From the NCBI GenBank assembly GCA_025454405.1, contig JALOON010000085.1, positions 1 to 43,287 of the forward strand: a stretch of DNA of 43,287 nucleotides. The letters are read 5' to 3'. This stretch comes from Oscillatoriaceae cyanobacterium Prado104 (GTDB taxonomy: Bacteria > Cyanobacteriota > Cyanobacteriia > Cyanobacteriales > Microcoleaceae). Below, piece by piece: positions 16,030 to 24,146 of this stretch. The stretch's first letter is position 1. The number at the start of each line of letters is the position of its first letter. Both the position numbers and the translations under genes were made by a program. The notes under the pieces were generated by a model. The model saw only the letters and a program-made list of their open reading frames with translations. It searched no databases and was not told where the DNA came from.

Positions 16030-17718
16030 ATGACTGCTGGATACATCCTGGTATTGGTAATTTTAGTGTTGGGGGGCGCGATCGCTACGATCAGCGATCG
16101 CCTGGGGACGAAAGTCGGCAAGGCAAGGTTGAGTTTGTTCAAACTTCGCCCCCGCGATACTGCTGTTGTGGTGACAGTGATGGCCGGCAGCATCCTGTCA
16201 GCAATTACTTTGGGCATTTTGTTTGCTACCAGCAAGCCCCTGCGCACGGGGGTTTTTAGAATAGATGAAATTCAAAAAAGATTGAATAACGCCCGCAGAG
16301 AACTCAACCAAACGACGCAAGAGAAAAATCAAGTTGAATCGGAGTTAGCTCGAGCTAGGACTGCTCAAGCTCAAGCTAGAGCCAATTTAGAGCAAATTAA
16401 CCGCTCCTTGCAAACTGCTAACGCCGAGCAAGCGCAGACGCAAGCCAAGTTGAACTCGCTGCGGGCTCAACTCAATACCGTAGAAGCGGCTAAGTCGAAA
16501 ACCGAACAGCAGTTAAGTCAGGTAGAAGCGGCTAAAGCCCAGACGGAAGAACAATTAGCCAGCGTGGAAGCGGCTAAATCCCGGACTGAAGAACAGTTGC
16601 GACTTGTGGAAACAGTGCGATCGAACACTCAATCCCAACTCGATCGCACGGAAAGTCAATTGAAAACAGTTTCCGCTCAAAAAACTGAGTTGAGTGCCGA
16701 AATCGCCCAATTGCAAGCGGATCGCCAGCAGTTAATCAAACAGCGAGAACAGGTGAGAACTCAAATTGCCCAGCGCGATCGAGAAATTGCTAAGCGAGAG
16801 GGAGAAATTGCCCAGCGCGATAAAGAAATTGTCGATCGCAATGAATTAATTGCCCAGCGGGACAAAGAAATTGCCCAACGGGTGCAAAGTTTGGAGGAAC
16901 GCGATCGAGCTATTGCCGATCGTGACAAAGTTCTTGCCCAAAGGGAAGCACTTTTAGAAACGCTGGCAGATCGACGAACTCAACTAGAACAGCAACAAGC
17001 TTTATTGCAGCAACAACTGCAAGTTTTAGAACGGGATTTTCAGGCAATTCGCGAGGGTACGGTTGCCATCAGGCGCGGTCAAATTTTAGCAGCCGGTGTG
17101 GTGCGCATTACTGCTCCCGGTACAGAGAATCGCGCGATCGATCGGATTTTGCAAGAAGCAAATAAAACGACTGTCGCACTCATGCAGCCGGGAAATATGA
17201 AGGTAACAGAGCAGGTTATTCAAATTACTACAGCGGAAATCGATCGGTTAATTAATCAGATTAAAGACGGTCAAGATTACGTGGTTAGAATAGTCGCCGG
17301 TGCTAATTACCTGCGCCAAGAAAAGCGAATTCAAGTATTTGCTGAAGCCGAACTCAATCGAGTGGTGTTTCGATCGGGAGATGTAGTTGCTGGAATTGCT
17401 CTCGACCCACTAGCTGCAACTGACGAACAGGTAAGGCAGCAGTTATTGCAATTAATTGAAGCTTGTCAATTTCGCGCTCGATCGATCGGCATTGTAGGCG
17501 GTAGAGTGCAAGTTGCAGATAGTCGCATTGAAACTTTAGCTAATTTTATCGAGCAGTTGCAGCAGTACGCTAAACCTTTAGAGGTGCGTGCGATCGCTAC
17601 TGATGTTACATACATTGCCGGACCTCTGAAAATCGATTTGGTTGCTATTGATAATGGAGTCGTTGTTTTTCGTACTGGAGAAAAAGAGCTAATTCGAGGA
17701 GATTTAAAACTTCGATAA
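16030..17718 (+). CDS. DUF3084 membrane-anchored coiled-coil protein
   Basis: A 562-residue protein typical of cyanobacteria. Two hydrophobic segments lie at the N-terminus (about residues 4-22 and 46-67), separated by a short basic loop (SDRLGTKVGKARLSLFKLRPRD). A long coiled coil (about residues 75-340) follows, with internal repeats such as AEAAKS.TEQQL and AQRDKEIA. The C-terminal DUF3084 domain is beta-rich (about 345-555). The membrane segments place it in the cytoplasmic or thylakoid membrane with the coil outside the bilayer. It is 78 bp downstream of ntcA on the same strand. The coiled-coil part resembles SMC-type proteins only because of shared heptads. Its cellular role is not established. 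Confidence 0.85.
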   Translation: MTAGYILVLVILVLGGAIATISDRLGTKVGKARLSLFKLRPRDTAVVVTVMAGSILSAITLGILFATSKPLRTGVFRIDEIQKRLNNARRELNQTTQEKNQVESELARARTAQAQARANLEQINRSLQTANAEQAQTQAKLNSLRAQLNTVEAAKSKTEQQLSQVEAAKAQTEEQLASVEAAKSRTEEQLRLVETVRSNTQSQLDRTESQLKTVSAQKTELSAEIAQLQADRQQLIKQREQVRTQIAQRDREIAKREGEIAQRDKEIVDRNELIAQRDKEIAQRVQSLEERDRAIADRDKVLAQREALLETLADRRTQLEQQQALLQQQLQVLERDFQAIREGTVAIRRGQILAAGVVRITAPGTENRAIDRILQEANKTTVALMQPGNMKVTEQVIQITTAEIDRLINQIKDGQDYVVRIVAGANYLRQEKRIQVFAEAELNRVVFRSGDVVAGIALDPLAATDEQVRQQLLQLIEACQFRARSIGIVGGRVQVADSRIETLANFIEQLQQYAKPLEVRAIATDVTYIAGPLKIDLVAIDNGVVVFRTGEKELIRGDLKLR

Positions 17719-17882
17719 TTCGCTGGCCGTGCATACTGATGCGCGAGCGAATTTGATAAAAAAACTGCGACTCCATCGCGCAATTTTACTTGACTTTTTC
17801 GGTTGCTTGACCTATCATTTAATAATGGAAATCCGTGCCGTCATGTAATATTAAATCCGGCTATCCTATCCCCTCTATTGTC

Positions 17883-17904
17883 ATTGCGAGCGTAGCGAGG
17901 CAAT
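17883..17904. repeat. REP-like palindrome
   Basis: ATTGCGAGCGTAGCGAGGCAAT folds around ATTGC/GCAAT arms. It lies in the 751-bp gene-free stretch between the DUF3084 gene and the FGE-fold gene. That stretch otherwise holds the inverted-repeat element at 18021-18133 and a GCGAGC..GCTCGC hairpin near 18390-18410. Confidence 0.5.
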
Positions 17905-18020
17905 CGCAAAGGCTTTGGCTTCAGACGGAGGATTTATAAAGGGGATGGTTAACTCGGATTTGGCATCATATCGTTCCTCAAACACCACTTTAGTAGAAGA
18001 GTTAACAAAAAAAACTAAAT

Positions 18021-18133
18021 AGGGCTTGCTGAATAAAACTCTCAGCCCCCGAGAGCAATGGTTTTGAGCCTTTTGCGATCGATTTAGTGCCAGGTTATGG
18101 CATAGAGATGGTCAGACTTATTCAGCAAGCCCT
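18021..18133. mobile_element. MITE-like element, copy 1 (16-bp perfect TIRs, AAAT flanks)
   Basis: A 113-bp element bounded by AGGGCTTGCTGAATAA (18021-18036) and its exact reverse complement TTATTCAGCAAGCCCT (18118-18133). The four bases AAAT flank it on both sides, as a 4-bp target duplication would. It has no coding capacity. Its left 60 bp match the inverted right arm of the copy at 22034-22233 (shared CTCTCAGCCCCCGAGAGCAA and GGTTTTGAGCCTTTTGCGAT blocks). It is probably a non-autonomous derivative of a DDE-type insertion sequence. Confidence 0.75.
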
Positions 18134-18469
18134 AAATAGGGAGGTTGTAGGAGTGAAACATTATGATATAATATGTCAATCCAGCAAAAAAGTCAAGTAA
18201 AATTCCCGCGATCGCCTGCAAAATTTGCCAAACAAAACCAGGACAAATTTATCACTATCTAACCAAACTATCTAACCAAACTAAGTAATATAACCCAATA
18301 AGGGGGGCGAGTCGCCACCTAAAATCTACAATCCTAAAATCTACAAACAACAATCGAATAAATCTAATTGTCACATTAAAATTCTTAGAGAACGCGAGCC
18401 TCCTCGCTCGCGAATTTGGTATCGGAGAGCAAAGTCTTTCTCAATTAAAATACAGGAGCATATAGTGTA

Positions 18470-19567
18470 ATGTCAGACGATAGAAATGAACCTAGAGAAT
18501 ACGATGCAGTCCGCGGCGGTCAAAATTTAATTCCTGCAAACGCTGCTGTACTCGGAGGCATTCTCGGCGTTAAAAGTCGCTTAGCATCATCCACAGTTGA
18601 AGCAAGAATCGCCGCCCTCTCCGAAGCACTCAAATATGGAGAAGCCGGCTTGGAATTGATAATTCAAGCTTTGCAAGATCGATCGATGCAGGTAGAATTT
18701 GCTGCCTATTCACTGTTGAAAGACCGAACCGAGGAGAAGATCGAACAACTTTTACTTAACTACAATCCTCTCTTTGAATTTGATGCGATCGCCGTTGATT
18801 CTTCTGGCAGAGAACAGAGTCGTACTAAGTCATTAGCTCGCTTGTTTTATGAAGACTTAGGTAACGGAATTTTCCTGAAAATGGTTGGGATTCCCGGCAA
18901 CAAATTTATGATGGGTTGGCCGACAACGGAGCCAAATAGAAGAGATTACGAACGACCGCGACATCAAGTAACAGTACCGACTTTTTATGCAGGGAAATAC
19001 GCCATCACTCAAGCAGAATGGCAAACAGTTATGGGATACAACCCATCGTGCTTTAAGGGTGAAAAACGTCCTGTAGAAAATGTATCGTGGGAAGATGCTG
19101 TCAATTTCTGCAGCAAACTCTCGCAAAAAACCGGGAGAAAATATCGCCTGCCCAGCGAAGCAGAATGGGAATACGCCTGTCGTGCCGGAACCACAACCCC
19201 ATTTCATTTTGGGGAAACCATTACTACAGAATTAGGCAACTTTAATGGAGATAAACCCTACGCAAATGCCCCCCAAGGAATTAACCGAGCGCAAACAACC
19301 GATGTCGGGACTTTTCCTCCCAATGCGTTTGGATTGTACGATATGCACGGTAATGTTTTTGAGTGGTGCAGCGATGTGTGGCACGATACCTATCAAAGCG
19401 CGCCGACTGATGGAAGTTCCTGGAAAATTGGCACAGATAATTACCGAGTATTGCGCGGCGGTTCCTGGACTCATTATGCGGTTGCTTGCCGTTCCGCCAT
19501 TCGCATCAGAGGCTTGGCGAGCTGCAGGTGGACGAGCGTGGGTTTTCGCGTTGCTCTGTCTATTTAA
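18470..19567 (+). CDS. FGE/C-type-lectin-fold protein, candidate DGR target
   Basis: A 365-residue protein. Residues about 30-115 are helical and HEAT-like (LSEALKYGEAGLELIIQALQD). Residues about 130-365 form a formylglycine-generating-enzyme-type domain: GNKFMMGWP, YAITQAEWQTVMGYNPS, RPVENVSWEDAVNFC, RLPSEAEWEYACRAGT and FGLYDMHGNVFEWCSD. The first of the two active-site cysteines of true FGE is missing (GGSWTHYAVAC), so catalysis is unlikely. The C-terminus, from RGGSW through CRSA to VGFRVALS, has the frame of a diversity-generating retroelement variable region, with unusual residues at the normally Asn-rich positions. AGGAG lies upstream of the ATG. No reverse transcriptase, Avd or template repeat is in the window, so if it is a target, it acts in trans. 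Confidence 0.85.
   Translation: MSDDRNEPREYDAVRGGQNLIPANAAVLGGILGVKSRLASSTVEARIAALSEALKYGEAGLELIIQALQDRSMQVEFAAYSLLKDRTEEKIEQLLLNYNPLFEFDAIAVDSSGREQSRTKSLARLFYEDLGNGIFLKMVGIPGNKFMMGWPTTEPNRRDYERPRHQVTVPTFYAGKYAITQAEWQTVMGYNPSCFKGEKRPVENVSWEDAVNFCSKLSQKTGRKYRLPSEAEWEYACRAGTTTPFHFGETITTELGNFNGDKPYANAPQGINRAQTTDVGTFPPNAFGLYDMHGNVFEWCSDVWHDTYQSAPTDGSSWKIGTDNYRVLRGGSWTHYAVACRSAIRIRGLASCRWTSVGFRVALSI
19451..19558 (+). other. Candidate DGR variable region (VR)
   Basis: The codons after TGG (19466-19468) read ACT CAT TAT GCG GTT GCT and then TGC. After CGT TCC GCC come ATT CGC ATC AGA GGC. Most end in a pyrimidine while their first two bases vary freely. That is what adenine-directed mutagenesis of AAC/AAT codons gives. 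Cyanobacterial DGR template repeats of this fold are known to encode runs of Asn in exactly these places, inside constant blocks for RGGSW, CRSA.R and GFRV, all of which are present here. A small hairpin, ACGC-N7-GCGT, follows the stop codon at about 19587-19601. The template was not found in this window, so this remains a prediction. Confidence 0.6.
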
Positions 19568-19667
19568 AATCTATCTTTAATAACTTTACGCTCCGCAGGC
19601 GTAGAGCATCCAGCAGAGCCGAATTCATTGCATCTTCGTCTAGCAGCAGCAGCAGAATAATGCTCAT
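19560..19667 (-). pseudogene. Truncated DUF5615 PIN-like toxin
   Basis: Only 35 codons remain: an ATG at 19667, a leucine run (LLLLL), then DEDAMNSALLDALRLRSVKLL and a stop. The LDEDA..ALL.ALR.R.V pattern is the N-terminus of DUF5615 PIN-like toxins, which are usually near 110 residues. Its ATG overlaps the stop codon of the DUF433 antitoxin as ATGA, the usual coupling in these toxin-antitoxin operons. The remainder of the toxin is gone, and the frame ends inside the last codons of the convergent FGE-fold gene. The breakpoint therefore coincides with the 3-prime end of the candidate variable region. Confidence 0.7.
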
Positions 19668-19969
19668 GGTTTTGTCTTGAGGTTTTTGTAGTGCAACTCT
19701 GCTAACTGTTCGTAAGCTGCTTGTTCCTCTGCTAAATCTGTACCGATCTCTTCTCGATTAGCATGATAATACGTTAAAGCTGCATAAACTTGGGCGATCG
19801 ATAAGTGAGTCATCAGCCTAGCAATTTCTTCTGCACTGTTACCCTGCTTGTATAAAACAGCGATCCGGCGTACAGAAGTACCAGTTCCAGTAATAATGGG
19901 ACGGCCGCCTCGAAGGTTGCGATCGCGCGCAATTAAAGTCCCGATGTCTGCTACAATTTTTGTTGTCAT
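19664..19969 (-). CDS. DUF433 antitoxin
   Basis: A 101-residue protein with the DUF433 signature IARDRNLRGGRPIITGTGTSVRRIAVLYKQGNSAEEIARLMTHLS, given in parts: RGGRPIITGT, VRRIAVLYKQG and the winged-helix-like AEEIARLMTHLSIAQVYAAL. DUF433 proteins are antitoxins paired with DUF5615 PIN-like RNases. The cognate toxin overlaps its stop codon by 4 bp but is reduced to 35 codons, so this antitoxin is now orphaned. It starts at ATG 19969 (MTTKIVAD). If autoregulated, its operator should lie in the AT-rich 50 bp upstream of 19970. Confidence 0.88.
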   Translation of the reverse strand: MTTKIVADIGTLIARDRNLRGGRPIITGTGTSVRRIAVLYKQGNSAEEIARLMTHLSIAQVYAALTYYHANREEIGTDLAEEQAAYEQLAELHYKNLKTKP

Positions 19970-20035
19970 AACTGTCGATCGATGGTTTAAGTTAACTAGA
20001 GTAATCGTACTCTTGTGAAGTTTTGAACGAACAAC

Positions 20036-20182
20036 AATATTCTAGCAAGAACCCGGTTTCTGCCTCAGCTTGGATGCGCGCGATCGATACAAAAGAAACC
20101 GGGTTTTTATCAGATAGCAGGTTGGGATGCAATATTCTAGCAAAAACCCGGTTTCTGCCTCAACTTCACGGCGCGCGATCGA
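20036..20182. repeat. AACCCGGTTTCT palindromic repeat cluster
   Basis: Two direct copies of about 50 bp start AATATTCTAGCAA at 20036 and 20131. Each contains AACCCGGTTTCTGCCTCA and ends in GCGCGCGATCGA. Between them is an inverted arm, AAAGAAACCGGGTTTTT, at 20092-20108. The segment 20092-20159 thus forms a 68-bp palindromic unit, whose relative lies inside the DUF2079 gene at 38530-38599. It fills part of the 566-bp gap between the DUF433 and kinase genes. The 99-codon frame across it is only the repeat in translation. I see nothing else in the gap. Confidence 0.75.
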
Positions 20183-20535
20183 CCCCTTGCTCTCGATCGC
20201 TCTCAAGGAAACCACGAACCAGCGCGATCGCGCCTTTACCCCAGTACCTGTTGCGTCTTTGTGAGTGCCAACAGCAAAGCGTCGCCCCGATAGTTGATTT
20301 CAAAATAAGGGTTCGCGATTAAGTTAATTTGTTTGTGCGTTTCACCTGCGATCGGATTTGAGATTCTCGATAGTGAGACAATCTACTATTCAAAACATCA
20401 GTAATATTATATCATGTTTGATAATCAATCATCAAAAGCACTGCACCGCTTTCCATCTGTTCCAAAGTGGAATGTCTTTCCACAAGCTGCTTTGGCACGA
20501 TCGACTAATTTCTATCAAGCCAATCCCTCCGTACT

Positions 20536-22023
20536 ATGAATAATTACTGTATCAATCCCCAATGCCGGCATCCAGAAAATCCCGACAATCTCAACTTCTG
20601 TATGAGCTGCGGCTCTAAGTTATCGATCGACGATCGCTATCGGGTAATTAGAGCTTTGGGCAAAGGAGGGTTTGGCAAAACTTATGAAGTCAAAGATAGA
20701 GACGGGGCGCTAAAAGTTTTAAAAGTTCTTACTTATACCGCACCTAAAGGAGTGCAACTGTTCCAGCAAGAAGCTAATGTTTTGCAACTGCTGAGACATC
20801 CGGGACTGCCGAAAGTAGAAGAGGATGGCTATTTTACTTTCCAGCCTAACGAGACGAGCAACAAGTTGCACTGTCTGGTGATGGAGAAAATTGAAGGTAA
20901 GGATTTAAAGGAGTGGTTGGAAGAGCGGAACTACCAGCCTATTTCCTCGGAACAAGCTGTTGATTGGTTGATCCAATTGACGAAAATTTTGCGTCTCGTT
21001 CACCATCAAAATTATTTTCACCGGGATATCAAGCCACAAAATATCATGTGCCGGTCGTCGGACGGGAAATTAGTATTGATTGATTTTGGTGCGGTGCGGG
21101 AAGTTACGGAAACTATTCAAAAAACCTCAGGAGAAGTGACAAAAATTTCCTCAGCGGGTTACACTCCGCCAGAACAAAAAAACGGTAAGGCCGAACCGCG
21201 ATCGGATTTTTTTGCTTTGGGCCGGACTTTCGTGTATTTGCTAACAGCTCAAGAACCGCTAAATTTGTCGGAAGATCCGCGATCGGGTAAATTAAATTGG
21301 CGGAATTTTGCAGATGGAACATCAAAACCGCTGGCAGATTTAATTGACGATTTAATGGCTTATTTTCCTAACGGGCGGCCGAGAGATACCGAAGCTCTTT
21401 TGCAGCGGTTGGAAAAATTGAGCGATCGTCCGCTATCCCCCACTACTGCTCGATCGACTAATTCTTTTCCATTAAAACTAGCTATAATCGGAGCAGGAAT
21501 TGCGATGGCGATCGGGCTTGGTGCTTTGGCATTTCAACATTTCTCTAAAACTCCTGTAGAAAATTTTTTAACTTATCAAAGTTCCGACCATCAGTTCGCG
21601 ATTAAGTATCCTGAAAAATGGGAAAAACAAGAGCTGCAAAATCCGCTAATTGCTGACATAGTGTTATTTACTGCGCCGAAAAAGAACAGTGCTGATGCTT
21701 ATCAAGAAAACACGATCGTGAGAATCGAAGAGCTGCCTCGCCCCATGTCTCTAGAGGAATATAACAAATGGTCGATCGGTCAAATTAAAACTACTTTCCC
21801 TGATGTTAAGATTATCGAAGAAACAGCAAAAACAGTTGCAAACAATAGCGGTTATTCGGTCGTTTTTGAGGCTAAAGAAGGAGAAAAAGACCTCAAAAAA
21901 ATGCAAGCTTGGACGTTAATTAATAACAAGGCTTACGTGCTGACTTACACAGCGGAGAAAGCCGATTATCCCGAATATTTGAAAGCAGCAGAAGGTATGG
22001 TAAATTCCTTTGCAGTTAATTGA
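20536..22023 (+). CDS. Zinc-ribbon Ser/Thr protein kinase with C-terminal PsbP-like domain
   Basis: A 495-residue kinase. Residues 5-25 form a four-cysteine ribbon (C-x4-C..CMSCG). The Hanks-type kinase domain (about 33-295) shows the glycine loop GKGGFGKTYEV, Lys in LKVLKV, HRDIKPQNIM, the DFG triplet in LIDFGAV, and the APE-like region AGYTPPEQ. A single membrane segment (about 312-333, LAIIGAGIAMAIGLGALAF) places the kinase in the cytoplasm. Outside the membrane, residues about 345-495 have the PsbP/DUF1795-like pattern FAIKYPEKWEKQ..VLFTAP..NS..V.I.. and a C-terminal MVNSFAV. This layout is common among cyanobacterial SpkB-like kinases. A 23-base AT-rich leader precedes the ATG, and no operon partner is evident. 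Confidence 0.93.
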   Translation: MNNYCINPQCRHPENPDNLNFCMSCGSKLSIDDRYRVIRALGKGGFGKTYEVKDRDGALKVLKVLTYTAPKGVQLFQQEANVLQLLRHPGLPKVEEDGYFTFQPNETSNKLHCLVMEKIEGKDLKEWLEERNYQPISSEQAVDWLIQLTKILRLVHHQNYFHRDIKPQNIMCRSSDGKLVLIDFGAVREVTETIQKTSGEVTKISSAGYTPPEQKNGKAEPRSDFFALGRTFVYLLTAQEPLNLSEDPRSGKLNWRNFADGTSKPLADLIDDLMAYFPNGRPRDTEALLQRLEKLSDRPLSPTTARSTNSFPLKLAIIGAGIAMAIGLGALAFQHFSKTPVENFLTYQSSDHQFAIKYPEKWEKQELQNPLIADIVLFTAPKKNSADAYQENTIVRIEELPRPMSLEEYNKWSIGQIKTTFPDVKIIEETAKTVANNSGYSVVFEAKEGEKDLKKMQAWTLINNKAYVLTYTAEKADYPEYLKAAEGMVNSFAVN

Positions 22024-22033
22024 TTGAGTAATT

Positions 22034-22233
22034 AGGGCTTGCTGAATAAGTCTTTTGGTGAGGGGGGAATAGGGCATTGGGCATTGGGCATTGGGCATTG
22101 GGCATTGGGCATTGGGCATTGGGCATTGGGCATAGTTTTTCTCCGTTTCGAGTCGGGAATTAGACACACCATCGATCGCAAAAGGCTCAAAACCCTTGCT
22201 CTCGGGGGCTGAGAGTTTTATTCAGCAAACCCT
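22034..22233. mobile_element. MITE-like element, copy 2, with a heptamer array inside
   Basis: It is bounded by AGGGCTTGCTGAATAA (22034-22049) and TTATTCAGCAAACCCT (22218-22233), one mismatch between the arms, and flanked by AATT on both sides (a 4-bp duplication). Its right arm, read in reverse, matches the left arm of copy 1 at 18021 over about 60 bp, so the two copies are inverted relative to each other. It is longer than copy 1 because it carries the (GGGCATT)n array at 22072-22133. It lies between the kinase gene and the protease operon and has no open frame of its own. Confidence 0.75.
22072..22133. repeat. (GGGCATT)8 heptamer array
   Basis: Eight perfect head-to-tail copies of GGGCATT plus a partial ninth, inside the inverted-repeat element. 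There are no spacers, so this is not a CRISPR array. Confidence 0.9.
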
Positions 22234-22297
22234 AATTAGTAAGGGATAATATCATGTCCGATCGATTACCAGTAATTAACTGGTTTTAACTGGTAAC

Positions 22298-22324
22298 TGG
22301 TTCCCAGGCACAACCTGGGAACCA
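22298..22324. repeat. Perfect 11-bp palindromic hairpin, 5-base loop
   Basis: TGGTTCCCAGG (22298-22308) pairs with CCTGGGAACCA (22314-22324). It lies 90 bases past the stop codon of the minus-strand protease gene and could help end its transcription, but no T-run follows on either strand. The sequence is of a kind dispersed between cyanobacterial genes. Confidence 0.6.
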
Positions 22325-22415
22325 ATATCCCGAGGCCTCGCAATTTTAGATGTGCAATTTTATGAGATTTGAGAGTAATCCAACTATCAAATATCAACTA
22401 TCAACTCTCAACTAT

Positions 22416-24101
22416 TTACGGTCTGCCGATCGCCTGTTGTTGCCATTTTTGGCCGAAATCTGTGAGCGTTTCCCTGGGAATTTGTTGTTGCAACCATTCC
22501 AAAGCGCGATTTTGATGGGGGTGCATGCCAGCTCGATCGTACACTTTACAAACATCGACCAAATTAATCGGTCTGTTGCTAACTTTTGCTACCAATTGAC
22601 TGCGCCACTCATCAGCAAATTTCTGCAGAGTAGCAGTAGAAATTTTGCCCTGCAACCACTCTAAAGCCTGCTCTTGGTGGGGCGATTGACCCGTGCGATC
22701 GAACGTATTGCAAACATTCACCAAACTCACAAAATTGCTCGATTGCGCCGCCCTAGTTTGAGGCGGATTTGTTCGAGGTGCGGCAACAGGTGCGGCAACA
22801 GGCGCGGCAACAGGTGCGGCAACAGGTGCAGGTGCAACCGCTAGATTTTGCTGCGGGAAATTGCTGGCACTTCTCTGTTCGGTTCCGGTGCCGCAAGCCA
22901 CTCTTCCCCTACCAAAAGTCGGATCGGCAGGGCGAACATTTCGCGGTAAAGTTGCTTCGCAGACGATCGATACTGTTGTCGGATTGCTTAAAGTTGCATT
23001 GTCTTGCAAAAAAATCGCTCCCACATAAGCTTTCATGTCTGGCGACTTGGGTATTGCATAATGAAAAGCGCCTCTAGTAGTCGTGCGAATCGCAAAATTG
23101 TAATCCTGCGGCAGCGGAATGGTAAAGTTTCGGGCGATGGCACCTACGGAATTCAGAAAACCTCGGTTGCGAGTGACGTGAGTTTGCTGACCGCGCACCA
23201 TCGCACTAACTGCCGACTCTGCAGGCGTTTGGGGTCCTCTGGCTGCGATTGGTTCCGGTTCCGGCGACGGAGTAAAAGCTGCTTCCGGTGCGGACTGAGG
23301 TGCGGGTGCGGGTGCAGGCGCGGGTGTCGGTGCCGGGGCGGGTGCGGGTGCGGGCGCGGGGACTGGTTCTGAAGGGATGGGAGGAGGTGGTGCTATTTGG
23401 GTTGCCCTTTGGGCGGAGTTCGATGGACTGTCCTGATTTACAGTCCCCCGTCTCGCCAAAAATATCTCGAAAGGAATGCCGTAATTACCTACAGCACCTT
23501 GAATGCCACGAACGTCAGCCTTGCCGTGAATTCCCACCAAACGACCGTTGCTGTCGAGCACGGGTCCGCCGCTCATGCCGGGGAGAGCGTCGCCACCGTA
23601 AGATAATTCATAACCCAGATTTGAGCCTTGCGCTCGGCTGGTAATGCTCACTCCGTAAAAACGGTAACTGCGCTTGGTATCTATCTGTCCTGGAGCTGGA
23701 TAACCGGCGAAATAAACAGTAACTCCCGGTCTCAAATTTTGAGAGTTGCCGGTTTGAGCGACAGTATAGTTTTGCCGGCTTTGGAACTGCACTACGGCTA
23801 AATCTGTTCCGGGGATGGCGGTAGCCTCGTAGAATTTGTGACGCATTCCGTCGGTGGTTTGGACAGAGCATTCCCCGGTTATCGCCACAACGTGATTGGC
23901 GGTGAGGACGGTGTAATTTTCTCCTTGACGCTCGATTATTACCCCCGAACCTTGGCAGTCGCCAGTAATCATCACTGTAAACTTCTGAGCAGCGTCACTG
24001 ATTTGGCTTGGTTCTAGTGCTGTTGCTGCTAGAATTTGCACTGAGACCAACCCCGCCGCCCCGATTAATGCTGCTGGAATTCCGCTATAAAATGTTGCCA
24101 T
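22416..24101 (-). CDS. Secreted trypsin-like serine protease with pilin-like and tandem C-terminal repeats
   Basis: A 561-residue exported protein. The N-terminal hydrophobic segment (about 8-27) is a signal peptide or anchor. The S1 domain (about 40-215) has the triad His in LTANHVV, Asp in GTDLAVV and Ser in PGMSGGPV. A Pro/Ala-rich linker (about 225-290, PAPAPAPAP) follows. Next comes a region like the cyanobacterial type IV pilin-like family (NFAIRTTTRGAFHYAIP, VSIVCEATLP, ACGTGTEQ), then a second Ala/Pro linker. Two tandem repeats of about 45 residues end the protein, each with VC..(F/Y)DR.G..PHQ..ALEWLQ..I...TL..F...W. It is the third gene of an operon with another protease and a COP23 protein (gap 45 bp). 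Substrates are unknown. Confidence 0.85.
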   Translation of the reverse strand: MATFYSGIPAALIGAAGLVSVQILAATALEPSQISDAAQKFTVMITGDCQGSGVIIERQGENYTVLTANHVVAITGECSVQTTDGMRHKFYEATAIPGTDLAVVQFQSRQNYTVAQTGNSQNLRPGVTVYFAGYPAPGQIDTKRSYRFYGVSITSRAQGSNLGYELSYGGDALPGMSGGPVLDSNGRLVGIHGKADVRGIQGAVGNYGIPFEIFLARRGTVNQDSPSNSAQRATQIAPPPPIPSEPVPAPAPAPAPAPTPAPAPAPAPQSAPEAAFTPSPEPEPIAARGPQTPAESAVSAMVRGQQTHVTRNRGFLNSVGAIARNFTIPLPQDYNFAIRTTTRGAFHYAIPKSPDMKAYVGAIFLQDNATLSNPTTVSIVCEATLPRNVRPADPTFGRGRVACGTGTEQRSASNFPQQNLAVAPAPVAAPVAAPVAAPVAAPRTNPPQTRAAQSSNFVSLVNVCNTFDRTGQSPHQEQALEWLQGKISTATLQKFADEWRSQLVAKVSNRPINLVDVCKVYDRAGMHPHQNRALEWLQQQIPRETLTDFGQKWQQQAIGRP

Positions 24102-24146
24102 TTCCGATAAGTTTAAAACTCTGAATTAAAACTGCGAAGCAACAGG

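Noticed and set aside
18470..19567. True sulfatase-modifying formylglycine-generating enzyme
   Set aside because: The first catalytic cysteine is absent in GGSWTHYAVAC and no sulfatase gene is near; the fold is used but the reaction is unlikely.
20023..20322. 99-codon plus-strand frame
   Set aside because: It translates the AACCCGGTTTCT repeat cluster; composition and lack of any motif argue against a gene.
22072..22133. Possible CRISPR array
   Set aside because: The 7-bp GGGCATT units are contiguous, with no spacers.
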